A DNA stretch of 64,000 bases from JACCZX01 sp963710675 (GCA_963710675.1 CAVQBE010000025.1:62001-126000), one strand, 5' to 3'; positions 11,923 to 20,476 are shown, counted from the stretch's first letter. The notes: a model not told the origin generated them from the letters alone. Program-made: numbers and translations.

Positions 11923-12363
11923 ATGAATGTGTTGCTACGCCTTGGAGGCATTTTGGCGGTGCCAGTCGCCTTCACCCTGGGCGCATGCAGCCGCTCCGAT
12001 CCCGAACGCGAGTTGCGCTCTGCGGTGGCCGCGATGTCGCAGGCCATCGAGCAGCGCGAGCCCGCCACGTTTCTCGATTCGATCAGTGATGACTTCACGC
12101 GCGAGTCCGGCGCGTTCGGTAAGCAGGATGCGAAGCGCTTGCTGATCGGTGCCTATTTGCGCAACGAGAAAATCAGCGTCAATGCCGTAGTGACTGACGT
12201 TCGAATTGACGGCGACCGTGCGCGTGCAAAGGTCCGGGTATTCGCCACAGGTGGTGCCGGATTGTTGCCGGAGCGTGGCCGGAGCTGGAATTTCGATTCG
12301 GTCTGGCGCCGCGAGAACGGCCGCTGGAAGGTTTACAACGCCGAATGGGTTGAAGCTTTGTAG
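11923..12363 (+). CDS. Lipoprotein with NTF2-like fold (predicted)
   Basis: 146-residue predicted lipoprotein. The N-terminal signal MNVLLRLGGILAVPVAFTLG is followed by a lipobox (LGAC). The rest looks like an NTF2/DUF4440-like alpha-beta cone: a helix with ELRSAVAAMSQAIEQREPAT, the segment FLDSISDDFTRE, and beta strands ending RSWNFDSVWRRENGRWKVYN, whose WRRENGRWKV pattern is typical of that fold. No catalytic residues can be assigned. It is followed after 43 nt by an S9 peptidase on the same strand. Confidence 0.7.
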   Translation: MNVLLRLGGILAVPVAFTLGACSRSDPERELRSAVAAMSQAIEQREPATFLDSISDDFTRESGAFGKQDAKRLLIGAYLRNEKISVNAVVTDVRIDGDRARAKVRVFATGGAGLLPERGRSWNFDSVWRRENGRWKVYNAEWVEAL

Positions 12364-12406
12364 TGTGCTCTCCAGTATCGTGCCGCACTCATTCGTCTAT
12401 GGTCCC

Positions 12407-14392
12407 GTGACAGTGAAGCCATTTGCTGCCGCACTCGCGTTATTCGCGTCCGCAGTATTTGCTCAAACCCCTGCGGAAGTAGTTGCGCCCAATGCAAACC
12501 TGCTGATTGAGGGCATTCCCGCGATTCCACAGTCGCTTGCCGCGCGTGTTGGTGGCTATAGCGATTTTCGAGGCCACAGTTTTGCGGACTGGCATCCGGC
12601 GCGACGCGAGATGCTCGTCAGCCATCGTGCTGCGGGCTCCAACGTCAACCAACTGTTCTTGCTGACCGCGCCAGGAGCTTCTGCTGAGCGCCTGACAGAT
12701 TTCCCGGAGCCGATCAGCAACGGTTCGTTCGATCCGCGCAGAGGCCGCTTCGTTATTTATTCGCGCGACACCGGCGGCAACGAAGCGGCGCGCATTTATC
12801 GGCTCGACCTCGACACTCGCATCAGCACGCTACTGTCGGATCCCGAAACTCGCAGTGAAGCGGTGTGGAACGAAGCGGGTACAGGATTGCTGATCGCCTC
12901 GGTTCCGCTCGATCGCACCGCGCAGGGCGGGAGGCGCGACCAGATTGGCGCGACGCTGACGCTGGTTGATCCGCTGAAGCCGGACGACCGTCGTGTGATT
13001 ACCGAGCTACCGGGCACCGGCTGGTTCGATTTCACATTTTCTCGGGACGACAAGTGGCTGGTGATGATTCGCTACATCAGCCGCACAGAAACTGAAGTCT
13101 GGCGGATTGAGGTTGCTAACGGGAGACGTGAGCGCTTGTTGCCGTCGGCGGAAGACGCGAAGGCACGTGCGACGTATTTCGATCCTCAGTTCAGTCCGGA
13201 TGGCTCGCGCTTGTACTTGACGACGACTGCGCGCAGCGAGTTTCAACAGCTCGCCGAGTACCGATTTAGTACGCGAACTCTGCGCTACTTCTCCCCCGAT
13301 ATTCCGTGGGATGTCGAAGGCATGGCGCTGTCGCGCGATGGCCGTCGGCTGGCCGCTGTATTCAATGTCGATGGGCGCGATGAGCTTCGATTGTTTGACC
13401 CGGCAAGCGGTAAGGAGCTTGCGCGTCCGAATATTCCTGGCGGTCAGATCTCTGGCCTCAAGTGGCATGAGAAGCGCGTCAGCGAACTCGCATTGACCTT
13501 AAATTCACCGCAAAGCCCGGCGACTGTGTACAGCCTCGATACCGCGGGCGGCGCTGCACAACGCTGGACCACCGCCGACACCGCCGGTGTTGACCCGGCC
13601 AGTTTCCGCGATGCTGAAATCGTGCGCTGGAAAAGCTTCGATGGCCGCACGATTAGCGGTGTCCTGACCCTGCCGCCGGCTCGGTTTACAGGACCGAGAC
13701 CGGTGATCGTTGCCATTCACGGCGGCCCCGAAGCACAGGCCACCGTCAATTTCAACGGCCGTTTCAACTACTTGATCAATGAGCTCGGCATTGCGCTGCT
13801 CGAACCCAATGTGCGCGGCTCCAGTGGCTATGGCAAGACGTTTCTGGACCTCGACAACGGCGTCAAGCGCGAAGATTCAGTCAAGGATATCGGTGCATTG
13901 CTTGATTGGCTTGCCACTGATCAGCGCCTCGACGCGAAGCGTGTGATGGTTCAGGGCGGGAGCTACGGCGGCTACATGGTGCTCGCGAGCCTCGTCCATT
14001 ACAGCGACCGGTTGCGCGGCGGCATCGATGTCGTAGGTATCTCCGACTTCGTAAGCTTCCTTGGCAACACTGAGAGCTATCGGCGCGATCTGCGGCGCGT
14101 TGAGTACGGTGACGAACGCGACCCGGCCGTGCGTTCGGTTCTCGAGCAGATTTCGCCGCTTGCCAATGCCGGCAAGATTCGCGCACCGCTGCTGGTCGTT
14201 CATGGCAAGAACGATCCGCGCGTGCCGGTCAGTGAAGCCAAGCAGATCGTGCAGAAAGTTCGCGCGAACGGGGTGCCCGTTTGGTATCTGGAAGCCGACA
14301 ACGAAGGGCACGGCTTCGCGCGCAAGATAAATGCGGACTACTATTTTTATTCGATGGTGGCATTTATCGAGCGCTATCTGCTTGGCAGTTGA
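12407..14392 (+). CDS. Exported S9 family peptidase (prolyl oligopeptidase / acylaminoacyl peptidase type)
   Basis: Serine peptidase of about 660 residues. The open frame is longer upstream, but a GTG at 12407 or 12413 gives a clean signal peptide (KPFAAALALFASAVFA, cleavage before QTP), so I place the start there. The middle is a beta-propeller with repeated motifs such as FSRDDKWL, FSPDGSRLY and LSRDGRRLA. The C-terminal alpha/beta hydrolase domain holds the triad: nucleophile Ser in GGSYGGYM, Asp in GKNDPRVP and His in NEGHGFARK. HGGPEAQ marks the oxyanion region. Likely periplasmic cleavage of short peptides or acylated N-termini. Intact, with no frameshift. Confidence 0.9.
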   Translation: MTVKPFAAALALFASAVFAQTPAEVVAPNANLLIEGIPAIPQSLAARVGGYSDFRGHSFADWHPARREMLVSHRAAGSNVNQLFLLTAPGASAERLTDFPEPISNGSFDPRRGRFVIYSRDTGGNEAARIYRLDLDTRISTLLSDPETRSEAVWNEAGTGLLIASVPLDRTAQGGRRDQIGATLTLVDPLKPDDRRVITELPGTGWFDFTFSRDDKWLVMIRYISRTETEVWRIEVANGRRERLLPSAEDAKARATYFDPQFSPDGSRLYLTTTARSEFQQLAEYRFSTRTLRYFSPDIPWDVEGMALSRDGRRLAAVFNVDGRDELRLFDPASGKELARPNIPGGQISGLKWHEKRVSELALTLNSPQSPATVYSLDTAGGAAQRWTTADTAGVDPASFRDAEIVRWKSFDGRTISGVLTLPPARFTGPRPVIVAIHGGPEAQATVNFNGRFNYLINELGIALLEPNVRGSSGYGKTFLDLDNGVKREDSVKDIGALLDWLATDQRLDAKRVMVQGGSYGGYMVLASLVHYSDRLRGGIDVVGISDFVSFLGNTESYRRDLRRVEYGDERDPAVRSVLEQISPLANAGKIRAPLLVVHGKNDPRVPVSEAKQIVQKVRANGVPVWYLEADNEGHGFARKINADYYFYSMVAFIERYLLGS

Positions 14393-14411
14393 TTTACTTC
14401 TTGGGTCAGCG

Positions 14412-14526
14412 GCCGATCGCGGAAGTGCCGTCCAATCGGTCACCGCGCTTGTGAATGCGCGTAAAAAACGCGCGAAACACAGCGCTTCACGATTGACTTA
14501 ACGGCGTTCAGGCTTCCGCGATCGGC
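14412..14526. other. Extended imperfect hairpin, candidate structured RNA or miniature element
   Basis: In the space between two convergent genes lies one long fold-back. The outer arms 14412-14425 and 14513-14526 are perfect 14-nt inverted repeats. Pairing continues inward: 14427-14431 with 14501-14505, 14433-14438 with 14490-14495, 14445-14449 with 14481-14485, 14451-14453 with 14478-14480, and 14457-14462 with 14468-14473, around an AAAAA loop. About 39 base pairs in 115 nt. There is no T run as in an intrinsic terminator, no open frame of note and no evident target-site duplication. It could be a small RNA, an RNase III-type processing structure or a MITE/REP-like repeat. Confidence 0.6.
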
Positions 14527-14650
14527 AGGGCGCCGACGTGGGGTGATTCGCTCGGTCTGTAATTCAGATGTGTCCATCGCGCACACAAAGAGCGGCGAAG
14601 GCCTGATCCGTCCGATGCGAGCGTTTAAAGCGTTCGGCATGTAGCGCTCG

Positions 14651-15508
14651 CTACTTGGCTACCTTCGCCACGGCGACAGTTGAATCGGTTCGAACGTGCG
14701 TCGGCAGGGTTGACCAGATGGCGCCGTCCGGCGTGCGCGTTTCGAGCTCTATTGCACCGGACGCGAGCGCCTGAAGCGCTGCCTCGCTTGCCAGCGGAAC
14801 AATGTGCGCCACCGAATGCTCGCCCAAATCCCCGAGCTCGATGGTTTCACTGGCAGTGCCGTTCGGACGAAGCGTCAGCCGAGCAGTGCCTCGCGCTGAA
14901 GGATGGGGCACGATCACGACAAACCGCGTATCACCCTGATCGACAAGCAACGCCTGCGATTCGACGCCAGCAAGCGCCGGCAGAGCAAGACGAAATGTCG
15001 CGCCATGCGATGGCGATAGAGCTTTCGTTGCGATCAATTCAATCGAAACGGTTTCGCCGGGAGCAAGCTGCAATGCGTCGGCAATCGATTCGTCGACCGC
15101 GAGCTGCACATGTCCGCTGACATCGGCCTGAAGTTCTTCGTCTTCGCCTTCCCCGTCGCCGCCGCATCCGGCGCCGAGCTGCAGCAGATCGACAATCCGC
15201 CCTCTGCGATGAATTCGAAGCGCGTCCGTATGCTCGTCAACCGCCGGCAGGTAGGCGGAAAGGTTGATCGTGGTTGCGCTCGTGTTACGAAATTCCTGGC
15301 TCACGCGGACATCCGCAAGTGATCCCAGCAGTCGGACATCAAGGGTGGTCGAGCTCCGACGGAGCTCGCGCGCGCGTTCGTACATCGGTGCGCTGGCTGC
15401 GTACCTGAGGGCCGGCTGCTCTGTCGCCAGGACCGGCGAAACGAAGAGCAGGGCAGCCAGTTCCGCCGCGGTAAGAAACGCGTCGATCGCAACTTGAAGC
15501 GCAGGCAT
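14651..15508 (-). CDS. Exported VIT-domain-like protein
   Basis: 285-residue protein with a strong GAGGAG site before ATG 15508 and a signal peptide ending near VSPVLATEQP. Residues about 50-190 resemble a VIT (vault/inter-alpha-trypsin) domain: VRLLGSLADVRVSQEFRNTS, YLPAVDEHTDALRIHRRGR and LQLAPGETVSIELIATKALS are its usual beta-strand patterns. An acidic glycine-rich loop (GDGEGEDEE) interrupts it. A von Willebrand A domain normally follows a VIT domain, but here only beta-rich sequence follows. Not a membrane protein. Divergent from the small gene at 15698 and near creBC, so it may be a target of that system. The family assignment is by pattern only. Confidence 0.55.
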   Translation of the reverse strand: MPALQVAIDAFLTAAELAALLFVSPVLATEQPALRYAASAPMYERARELRRSSTTLDVRLLGSLADVRVSQEFRNTSATTINLSAYLPAVDEHTDALRIHRRGRIVDLLQLGAGCGGDGEGEDEELQADVSGHVQLAVDESIADALQLAPGETVSIELIATKALSPSHGATFRLALPALAGVESQALLVDQGDTRFVVIVPHPSARGTARLTLRPNGTASETIELGDLGEHSVAHIVPLASEAALQALASGAIELETRTPDGAIWSTLPTHVRTDSTVAVAKVAK

Positions 15509-15598
15509 CGTTTTTCTCCTCGATCGGCCAAGGCTGGCCAGTGAGGCGAACGATCACCTTCCGAAAAGAAGCCTTGTTGAATGCGAGACGGAGACTGT

Positions 15599-15614
15599 GT
15601 GAAAAAGCCATGAA
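15599..15614 (-). promoter_or_regulatory. CreB-like binding site (cre tag) in divergent promoter region
   Basis: On the minus strand the sequence reads TTCAT-GGCTTT-TTCAC, one mismatch from the direct repeat TTCAC-N6-TTCAC bound by CreB in Escherichia coli. It sits about 90 bases before the VIT-like gene (start 15508) and about 85 bases before the small membrane protein gene (start 15698). creB itself is 2 kb away. One site with one mismatch can occur by chance. Confidence 0.4.
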
Positions 15615-15697
15615 CTGGAGGTCGACTGTGCGGTAGCGGTTGGCGTAAGCAGATCGCAAGATGGCGGTCAACGAGTGCGCAAATATGAGGAGATCAA

Positions 15698-15937
15698 ATG
15701 CGATTCGATGTCAGCCCACTGAAGGCAAGAAGAAACGAGAACGAACGCATGTGGCGAACCGTTAAAGCGGTCGTCGCATCGGTGCTGGTCGGCTGCGCCG
15801 GTCTGACCTTCGGCTTCGCGATGGGGTTGCACGATGCGCGCTGGTCCGGTGCGTGGAGCCAAGTCGGATACGCGTCGTTGCCGTTTAGCAGCGCACCGGG
15901 TACCGAGATTGCGCTAGCCACGGCTGACGCAACCTAA
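15698..15937 (+). CDS. Small single-pass membrane protein, unknown
   Basis: 79 residues, ATG 15698 behind GAGGAG. A basic N-terminus is followed by one hydrophobic stretch (VVASVLVGCAGLTFGFAMGL) that would anchor the protein, with a short periplasmic tail of about 35 residues rich in Ser, Ala and Thr. ATG 15749 is an alternative start giving a 62-residue protein that begins directly at the membrane segment. No family recognised. A strong terminator follows, which supports it as a genuine transcription unit. Its promoter region is shared with the divergent VIT-like gene. Confidence 0.55.
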   Translation: MRFDVSPLKARRNENERMWRTVKAVVASVLVGCAGLTFGFAMGLHDARWSGAWSQVGYASLPFSSAPGTEIALATADAT

Positions 15938-15972
15938 TCACTGACACGTCCCGACACACTGACCCTTGTAGT

Positions 15973-16017
15973 GCTCCGAGCGCTGGCTGTCTCCCCCTTT
16001 TGCTCGGAGCTTTTTTT
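15973..16017 (+). terminator. Rho-independent terminator between convergent genes
   Basis: GCTCCGAGC at 15973-15981 pairs with GCTCGGAGC at 16002-16010 across a 20-nt loop and is followed by seven T residues (16011-16017). It ends transcription of the small membrane protein gene and abuts the creC stop codon on the other strand. Confidence 0.85.
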
Positions 16018-17453
16018 CTAAGTGTCCTTGTAATGTGGCAGCGAAATCGTTGCAAGTGCGCCGCCATCGGCGTGATTGACTAGCCGTGCATGACCGCCGT
16101 GCAACTGCGCGATCTCGCGCACGAACGCAAGCCCCAGGCCGGTTCCTTTCTTTCCACTGGGCCGTGGTGTCGAGAAGAATTTCTCGAACGCACGCTCGCT
16201 GGCGTACGGCGGCAGGCCTGCGCCATGATCTCGTACGGTGATTTCGATCCGATCGCGCAACTGCTGCGCGTCTACTGTGACTGCGGTTTCGGTCGGCGCG
16301 AAGTCAATCGCGTTGCTGACCAGGTTGGATAGCGCGCGTTGCAGTAGAAATCTGTCGCCGCTGATTTCAAGTCCGGGGTCCACGTCTATAAACAACTCAA
16401 CGCCGCGCTGTGCGGCTACCGGAGCCAGCTCTGCACGCACTGCGTCGGCGAGAGTGGCGACGCTCAGCCGCTCGTGCTGCGCGACGATCGCACGCCGCTC
16501 GAGGCTCGATAGTTCGAGCATGCGGTCGACCATGTCCTGCGCACGCGCCACCTGCTCTTCAATGTTGTCGGTAAAGCGCACGCGTACGTTCTCGGGCAGC
16601 GGCTCGCGCAGCAGCTCGGCAGCGCCGCGAATAGCAGCCAACGGGCTTTTTATTTCATGCGTCAGCGTGGCTACATATTCCTCAACGTAGCTCTTGCCAG
16701 TCAACGCGTCCCGGATGTCAGCAAACGCGACGCGAAACGGATTGAGAACGCGACCTGCGCCACCGCGCTTTGACCGAAGCGCGCGCCATAAATCGGTCAC
16801 CAGGCCAAACGGGCGGACAAGCCAGACGGTCACAATCAACAGCAGCACGGCAAACGCTCCGGCCGAGACCGCTCCGGCGGCCAACAGGTTCTGGCGGGCA
16901 TTGGCAACGAATGGAGAAAACGCCGCCACCGGCTTGCCGACACTTAACATGCCGACGATCTGGTCAGCGCCTTGCGGTGACGCGCGTTCGCGAATCGCTG
17001 CGCCGACGTACATGACTGCTGACGCTGGATCGTCCGGCTCAGCGAGTGTTGTGCGTGCCCCATACTCGCCAGCCAGAGTGCGCCGCACGTCGATCCACTC
17101 GCGATAATCCTTGCCGATATCGCGGCCGGCCGAGTCGTACAGGACGATGCCGCTCGAATCGGTCACGTAGACATGCAGCACGACTGCGGTTTTCTCGATG
17201 GCAAAAATCTTGGCGTTTAGCGGACGCTTTGCGACGTGCTGCAGCGTACGTTCAAGCTCGTCGGTCTGGATCACTCCGTTGTAGGCCTGCCGCTCGAGCA
17301 GCGTCGCCAGCACATTGGCCGTATCCACCAGCGATTCCTCGGCGGACTCGCGATACCTGGATCGATATCGAGGCTGATCCGATAAAGCAAGAATGCAACC
17401 GCGCCAATGTAGACAGCAACGATACCGAGCAGGATGCGGGTGCGCTTGGACAC
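16018..17453 (-). CDS. creC: Sensor histidine kinase CreC-like, one frameshift
   Basis: Inner-membrane sensor kinase of about 478 residues. The N-terminal piece starts at GTG 17453 with a membrane helix (ILLGIVAVYIGAVAFLLYRI). A shift near 17345 joins it to the main frame. A periplasmic sensor region with VVLHVYVTDSSGIVLYDSAG and KDYREWIDV follows, as in CreC, then a second helix (GAVSAGAFAVLLLIVTVWLV) and HAMP. The H box is LTHEIKSPLAAIRG. N and G boxes are NLVSNAIDFA, DHGAGLP and GKKGTGLGLAFVREI. It lies 12 nt downstream of creB and is the last gene of an operon with a DUF1840 protein and a diguanylate cyclase. CreC senses metabolic state in enterics; the signal here is unknown. Confidence 0.87.
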
Positions 17454-17465
17454 GCCGACTCGCCG

Positions 17466-18164
17466 TTACGCGGAGTCTTCTCGCAGCGAATACCCGAGAC
17501 CCCGATGCGTGACGATCGGATCCTCATCGGGCGCTGCTTCGCGCAGTTTCGCGCGCAACGCCTTTACATGGGCATCGACCGTTCGATCGAACGCGGATGC
17601 CGGGTCGTCCCACGCACGCTCCATCAGCTCGTCGCGTGAAAACACGCGGCCCGGGCGCTCAATCAGCACTTTCAGCAGTCGGTACTCGGTGCGCGACAGA
17701 TCCAGAGCGTTGCCACGCAGACGGATCAGCTTACGTTCGTCGTCTATCGAGAAGCCTCCCGCCGATACAGGCGCTGCTGCAGTCGGTGCGGAGCGCTGCA
17801 CGCGCCGCAGCACCGTGCGAACGCGGGCCACCAACTCGCGCGGGGAAAACGGCTTCGCAATGTAGTCGTCGGCGCCTAACTCGAGCCCGACCACCTTGTC
17901 GATTTCACTTGATCGCGCGGTCAGGAAGATCGCAGGCAATCCAGAGCCGATCCGTTGCAGCTGCTTGAACAGCTCGAATCCATTGATGTCGGGCAAGCCA
18001 ACGTCGAGTACTGCCAGCGCGAAGGTGCCCGCCCGCACCGCTTCGAGCGCAGCGCCACCGTTCGCGCACCACTGAGGCTCGAAGCCATCGGTGCTAAGCG
18101 CGTACACAATCGTGTCCGCAATTGCGGGCTCGTCCTCGACCACCAGAATGCGCTGGCGTGACAT
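17466..18164 (-). CDS. creB: Response regulator CreB-like
   Basis: OmpR/PhoB-type response regulator of 232 residues if started at ATG 18164 (MSRQRILVVEDEP). A TTG at 18185 would add seven residues and overlap the upstream cyclase stop. The receiver domain has the acidic pair ED near residue 10, phosphoacceptor Asp54 in LAVLDVGLP, a Thr in FLTARS and Lys in YIAKPFSP. The C-terminal winged helix shows LSRTEYRLLKVLIERPGRVFSR and DRTVDAHVKALRAKL. Cognate of the kinase encoded just downstream. A candidate binding site is seen at 15599-15614. Confidence 0.9.
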   Translation of the reverse strand: MSRQRILVVEDEPAIADTIVYALSTDGFEPQWCANGGAALEAVRAGTFALAVLDVGLPDINGFELFKQLQRIGSGLPAIFLTARSSEIDKVVGLELGADDYIAKPFSPRELVARVRTVLRRVQRSAPTAAAPVSAGGFSIDDERKLIRLRGNALDLSRTEYRLLKVLIERPGRVFSRDELMERAWDDPASAFDRTVDAHVKALRAKLREAAPDEDPIVTHRGLGYSLREDSA

Positions 18165-18177
18165 TCGCGGCGCAGGT

Positions 18178-19368
18178 TTACGCAACCATCAGCGGCAGTG
18201 TCACCTGCGGCTCGCGTCCGGCCACCATCGTTCGATTGCGCCCTGCCTTCTTTGCCTGCAGCAACGCTTGGTCCGCTCGTTGCAGCACTTCGGTCACGGT
18301 CTCGCGCCCGTCCCACGTCGCGATTCCGGCTGAGAATGTTTGCTTATCCGGAACCAGTGCACGCAAGCGATCGACCAATTGCGCGGCCTGGTCGGCGTTG
18401 GTGCTCGGAAGCACGAGCGTGAATTCCTCGCCGCCATAGCGCACCAGCATGTCGGTCGGCCGCAGCTGCTTGCGCCACGCATGCGCGGCTCCTCGCAGCA
18501 GCGCATCGCCTGCCGGATGTCCGCGGCGGTCGTTATAGCGCTTGAAGTGATCGAGATCGATCATGACGATGGCCAGGGGTTCTTCGCTACGCTGCGCCCG
18601 CGAAAATTCAACGGGAATCGCTTCTTCGAGGCCGCGGCGGTTGGTGGCACCCGTCAGCGGGTCTTCCTGCGCAAGTTGTTGCATGTCGCCGAGCAACGAG
18701 CGGTTTTCGCGCAGCGTGCGCAGTGTTAACAGGATCGACAGGACGCCCAAGGCGAGAGTCACCGCCGAGAATGCAATCAATGCGTAACGCGCTACCAGAT
18801 TCAAGTCGTCTGCCCGTCGCGCGTCGGCCACCGTACGCATTCGCACCGCGCCGACCAATGCCGACAAGGAGTTGGTAAATGTCTCGAATCGTTGCTCGGA
18901 CAGGGCAGCCAGCTCGCGTGCGGCGCTAACGCTTCGATCGCCGCGTTGCGATGCTTCGTTCAACCGCGGATTGAGGTCGCCAATACTCTTCAAGGCATCT
19001 TTGATCTCCGCCAGCCGGCGTACCTCATCGGTCGACAATTGGAAGCTGCCGATTTCATCGAGCTTGACGCCGAGAGCTGCCACCGTCGCTTGCAGCTGCG
19101 CCATATCTCGCACAGGCGTAGGCACTGCCATCTGGCCCAGAGCGCGCGCCATGCGCAGCTGGTCTTCGCGCAACTGCGCGCTGGCCTGCTGCGTTTCAAG
19201 TGCAAGATGCGATAGCGCCAGCGCATCCTCATAGTGAGTGCGCATTTGATCTTCCACGCTCATCGACTCGATTGCGAGCAGCACACCGCCGATCAGCAGC
19301 GCAAACGCCAGCACCACAACGGCTGAGGGGCGTATCTCCGTGGACGCTGTCGCTATCACGCGCCCCAC
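18178..19368 (-). CDS. Membrane-bound diguanylate cyclase (GGDEF)
   Basis: 396 residues starting at GTG 19368. Two membrane helices (VVVLAFALLIGGVLLAI at about 17-33 and YALIAFSAVTLALGVLSILL at about 195-214) flank a periplasmic helical sensor region of about 160 residues. The cytoplasmic GGDEF domain has the active GGEEF signature at 312-316 and the inhibitory site RPTD at 303-306, so it should make cyclic di-GMP with product feedback. IDLDHFKRYNDRRGH is the metal-binding segment. It overlaps the DUF1840 gene start by about 13 nt and is followed after 13 nt by creB, so second-messenger synthesis and CreBC signalling are probably co-expressed. Confidence 0.92.
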   Translation of the reverse strand: MGRVIATASTEIRPSAVVVLAFALLIGGVLLAIESMSVEDQMRTHYEDALALSHLALETQQASAQLREDQLRMARALGQMAVPTPVRDMAQLQATVAALGVKLDEIGSFQLSTDEVRRLAEIKDALKSIGDLNPRLNEASQRGDRSVSAARELAALSEQRFETFTNSLSALVGAVRMRTVADARRADDLNLVARYALIAFSAVTLALGVLSILLTLRTLRENRSLLGDMQQLAQEDPLTGATNRRGLEEAIPVEFSRAQRSEEPLAIVMIDLDHFKRYNDRRGHPAGDALLRGAAHAWRKQLRPTDMLVRYGGEEFTLVLPSTNADQAAQLVDRLRALVPDKQTFSAGIATWDGRETVTEVLQRADQALLQAKKAGRNRTMVAGREPQVTLPLMVA

Positions 19369-19685
19369 GTTACATCGGCTCCCTTTTTCTGCGCGGCGCG
19401 CAGCATTTCAATTAACGGGAAAGCGCGCTGACTAAATGTGACGCCGCGCGCCTGCAAGCCTTTGCTTGCGGTTTCGTCGTTTGCGGCGTTGGCGGAATCT
19501 TGTTGTTGCGCTTTGTCCTGTTCGACCGCCGTGGTCAAACGTTGAAGTGCGTCGGGTAGCTGCTCGACAGTGATGACGCCTTTGGCCGACTCAGGTCGGC
19601 CAAGGATCTCGAAAATGCGGCGGGCACTCTCGGCGAACATCGTGATGTCCGCCCCCGCCTTCGAACGAAAAATTACCAGTGCCAT
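19356..19685 (-). CDS. DUF1840 family protein
   Basis: 109-residue cytoplasmic protein of the DUF1840 family, common in betaproteobacteria and without known function. Marks: MALVIFRSKAGADITMFAE at the start, LGRPESAKGVITVEQLPDAL in the middle and QRAFPLIEMLRAAQKKGADV at the end. A longer open frame exists upstream, but the family N-terminus and the divergent bTHX gene place the start at ATG 19685. The 85 nt to the bTHX start should contain both promoters. First gene of the operon with the diguanylate cyclase and creBC. Confidence 0.85.
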   Translation of the reverse strand: MALVIFRSKAGADITMFAESARRIFEILGRPESAKGVITVEQLPDALQRLTTAVEQDKAQQQDSANAANDETASKGLQARGVTFSQRAFPLIEMLRAAQKKGADVTWGA

Positions 19686-19770
19686 CGTTTCTGCGCCTTG
19701 GATTGGAAGGGGCATTGTATGTTGGCGCTCTATACTGGATCGATCCCACATAACAATGGAGCGACACTCA

Positions 19771-19917
19771 ATGGGCAAGGGCGATCTGCGCAGTCGGCGC
19801 GGCAAGATCTACAACGGCAGTCATGGCAAGAAGCGTCCTGGCAGAGCGAAGAAAGCCGCCCCGGTCACGCGCACAAGTGCGGCACCCACGCGCAGCAGCA
19901 GCAACAAGTCGCGCTAG
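19771..19917 (+). CDS. 30S ribosomal protein bTHX
   Basis: 48-residue, very basic protein starting at ATG 19771 (MGKGDLRSRRGKIYNGSHGKK), the hallmark of ribosomal protein bTHX, which binds in the head of the 30S subunit. It is easily missed because it sits inside a longer open frame and has a low-complexity Ser/Arg/Lys tail. An ATGGAGCG about 8 nt upstream is a fair ribosome binding site. The following lipoprotein gene overlaps its 3' half in another frame. Confidence 0.85.
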   Translation: MGKGDLRSRRGKIYNGSHGKKRPGRAKKAAPVTRTSAAPTRSSSNKSR

Positions 19918-20476
19918 CGCGACGCTACGTCTGCTTGTCTGGGCGTGTGGCGCATGTGTCGCATTCGCTGCCACTGCATGTGCCCCAACGTTCAACTGGC
20001 GCGAGTTTCGCTCGCCGGATGGGTTTGTCGTGATGCTCCCAGGCAGGCCGCAAACGGTTAGTCGTGAGGTAAAGCTGCCGGACGCCGTAGTGCGGATGTC
20101 CATGACTTCGACCGGGATTGGCGCCACGCTGTTCGCGGTTGGCGCGGCGCAATTGCCCGTCGGGTTGAGCGTGGAGCCAGCGGCGCGCGAGCGAACGATC
20201 GCGTACATGCGCGATGCACTGGTTCGCAACGTTGGCGCAAGCCAAGTCAAGCAATCGTTGACCACGTTGCCGAAGCCGGCGGGTGACTCGCGCAAAGTGC
20301 TGGCCGCCGAAGCGGCCGAGGCCAGCGGGAAAGACTCGGGCGGCCGTTCAGTTCAGCTTGCTGCGCGCCTGTTCATCGTCGACGATCGGTTCTTCCAGAT
20401 CGTCGCCTTGGGCGCAGTAGGCGAGATGCCTGCCGAAGCGCTCGACACGTTCTTCACGTCCTTTAGGCTTATTTAG
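19823..20476 (+). CDS. Predicted lipoprotein, overlaps the bTHX gene
   Basis: The open frame has a hydrophobic signal (TLRLLVWACGACVAFAATAC) with a likely lipobox cysteine, then a soluble domain with FNWREFRSPDGFVVMLPGRP, VKLPDAVVRMSMTSTGIG and FFQIVALGAVGEMPAEALDT. The opening RSPDGF-VMLPG and the ending DTFFTSFRLI are features I associate with a loosely defined exported-protein group of unknown role. Starts available in frame are ATG 19823 and GTG 19877. Both lie inside the bTHX gene, so 41-95 nt are read in two frames. No start codon exists between the bTHX stop and the signal peptide. Confidence 0.65.
   Translation: MARSVLAERRKPPRSRAQVRHPRAAAATSRASATLRLLVWACGACVAFAATACAPTFNWREFRSPDGFVVMLPGRPQTVSREVKLPDAVVRMSMTSTGIGATLFAVGAAQLPVGLSVEPAARERTIAYMRDALVRNVGASQVKQSLTTLPKPAGDSRKVLAAEAAEASGKDSGGRSVQLAARLFIVDDRFFQIVALGAVGEMPAEALDTFFTSFRLI

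Noticed and set aside
14440..14640. A 66-codon minus-strand frame across the long hairpin
   Set aside because: It covers one arm of the hairpin, shows no protein-like pattern and has no ribosome binding site of note.
14651..17453. A dedicated sortase (PDS-type) system, suggested by a VIT protein beside a two-component pair
   Set aside because: No class GN sortase gene, no LPXTG-like C-terminal signal on the VIT protein and no von Willebrand A domain. The kinase and regulator look like CreC and CreB.
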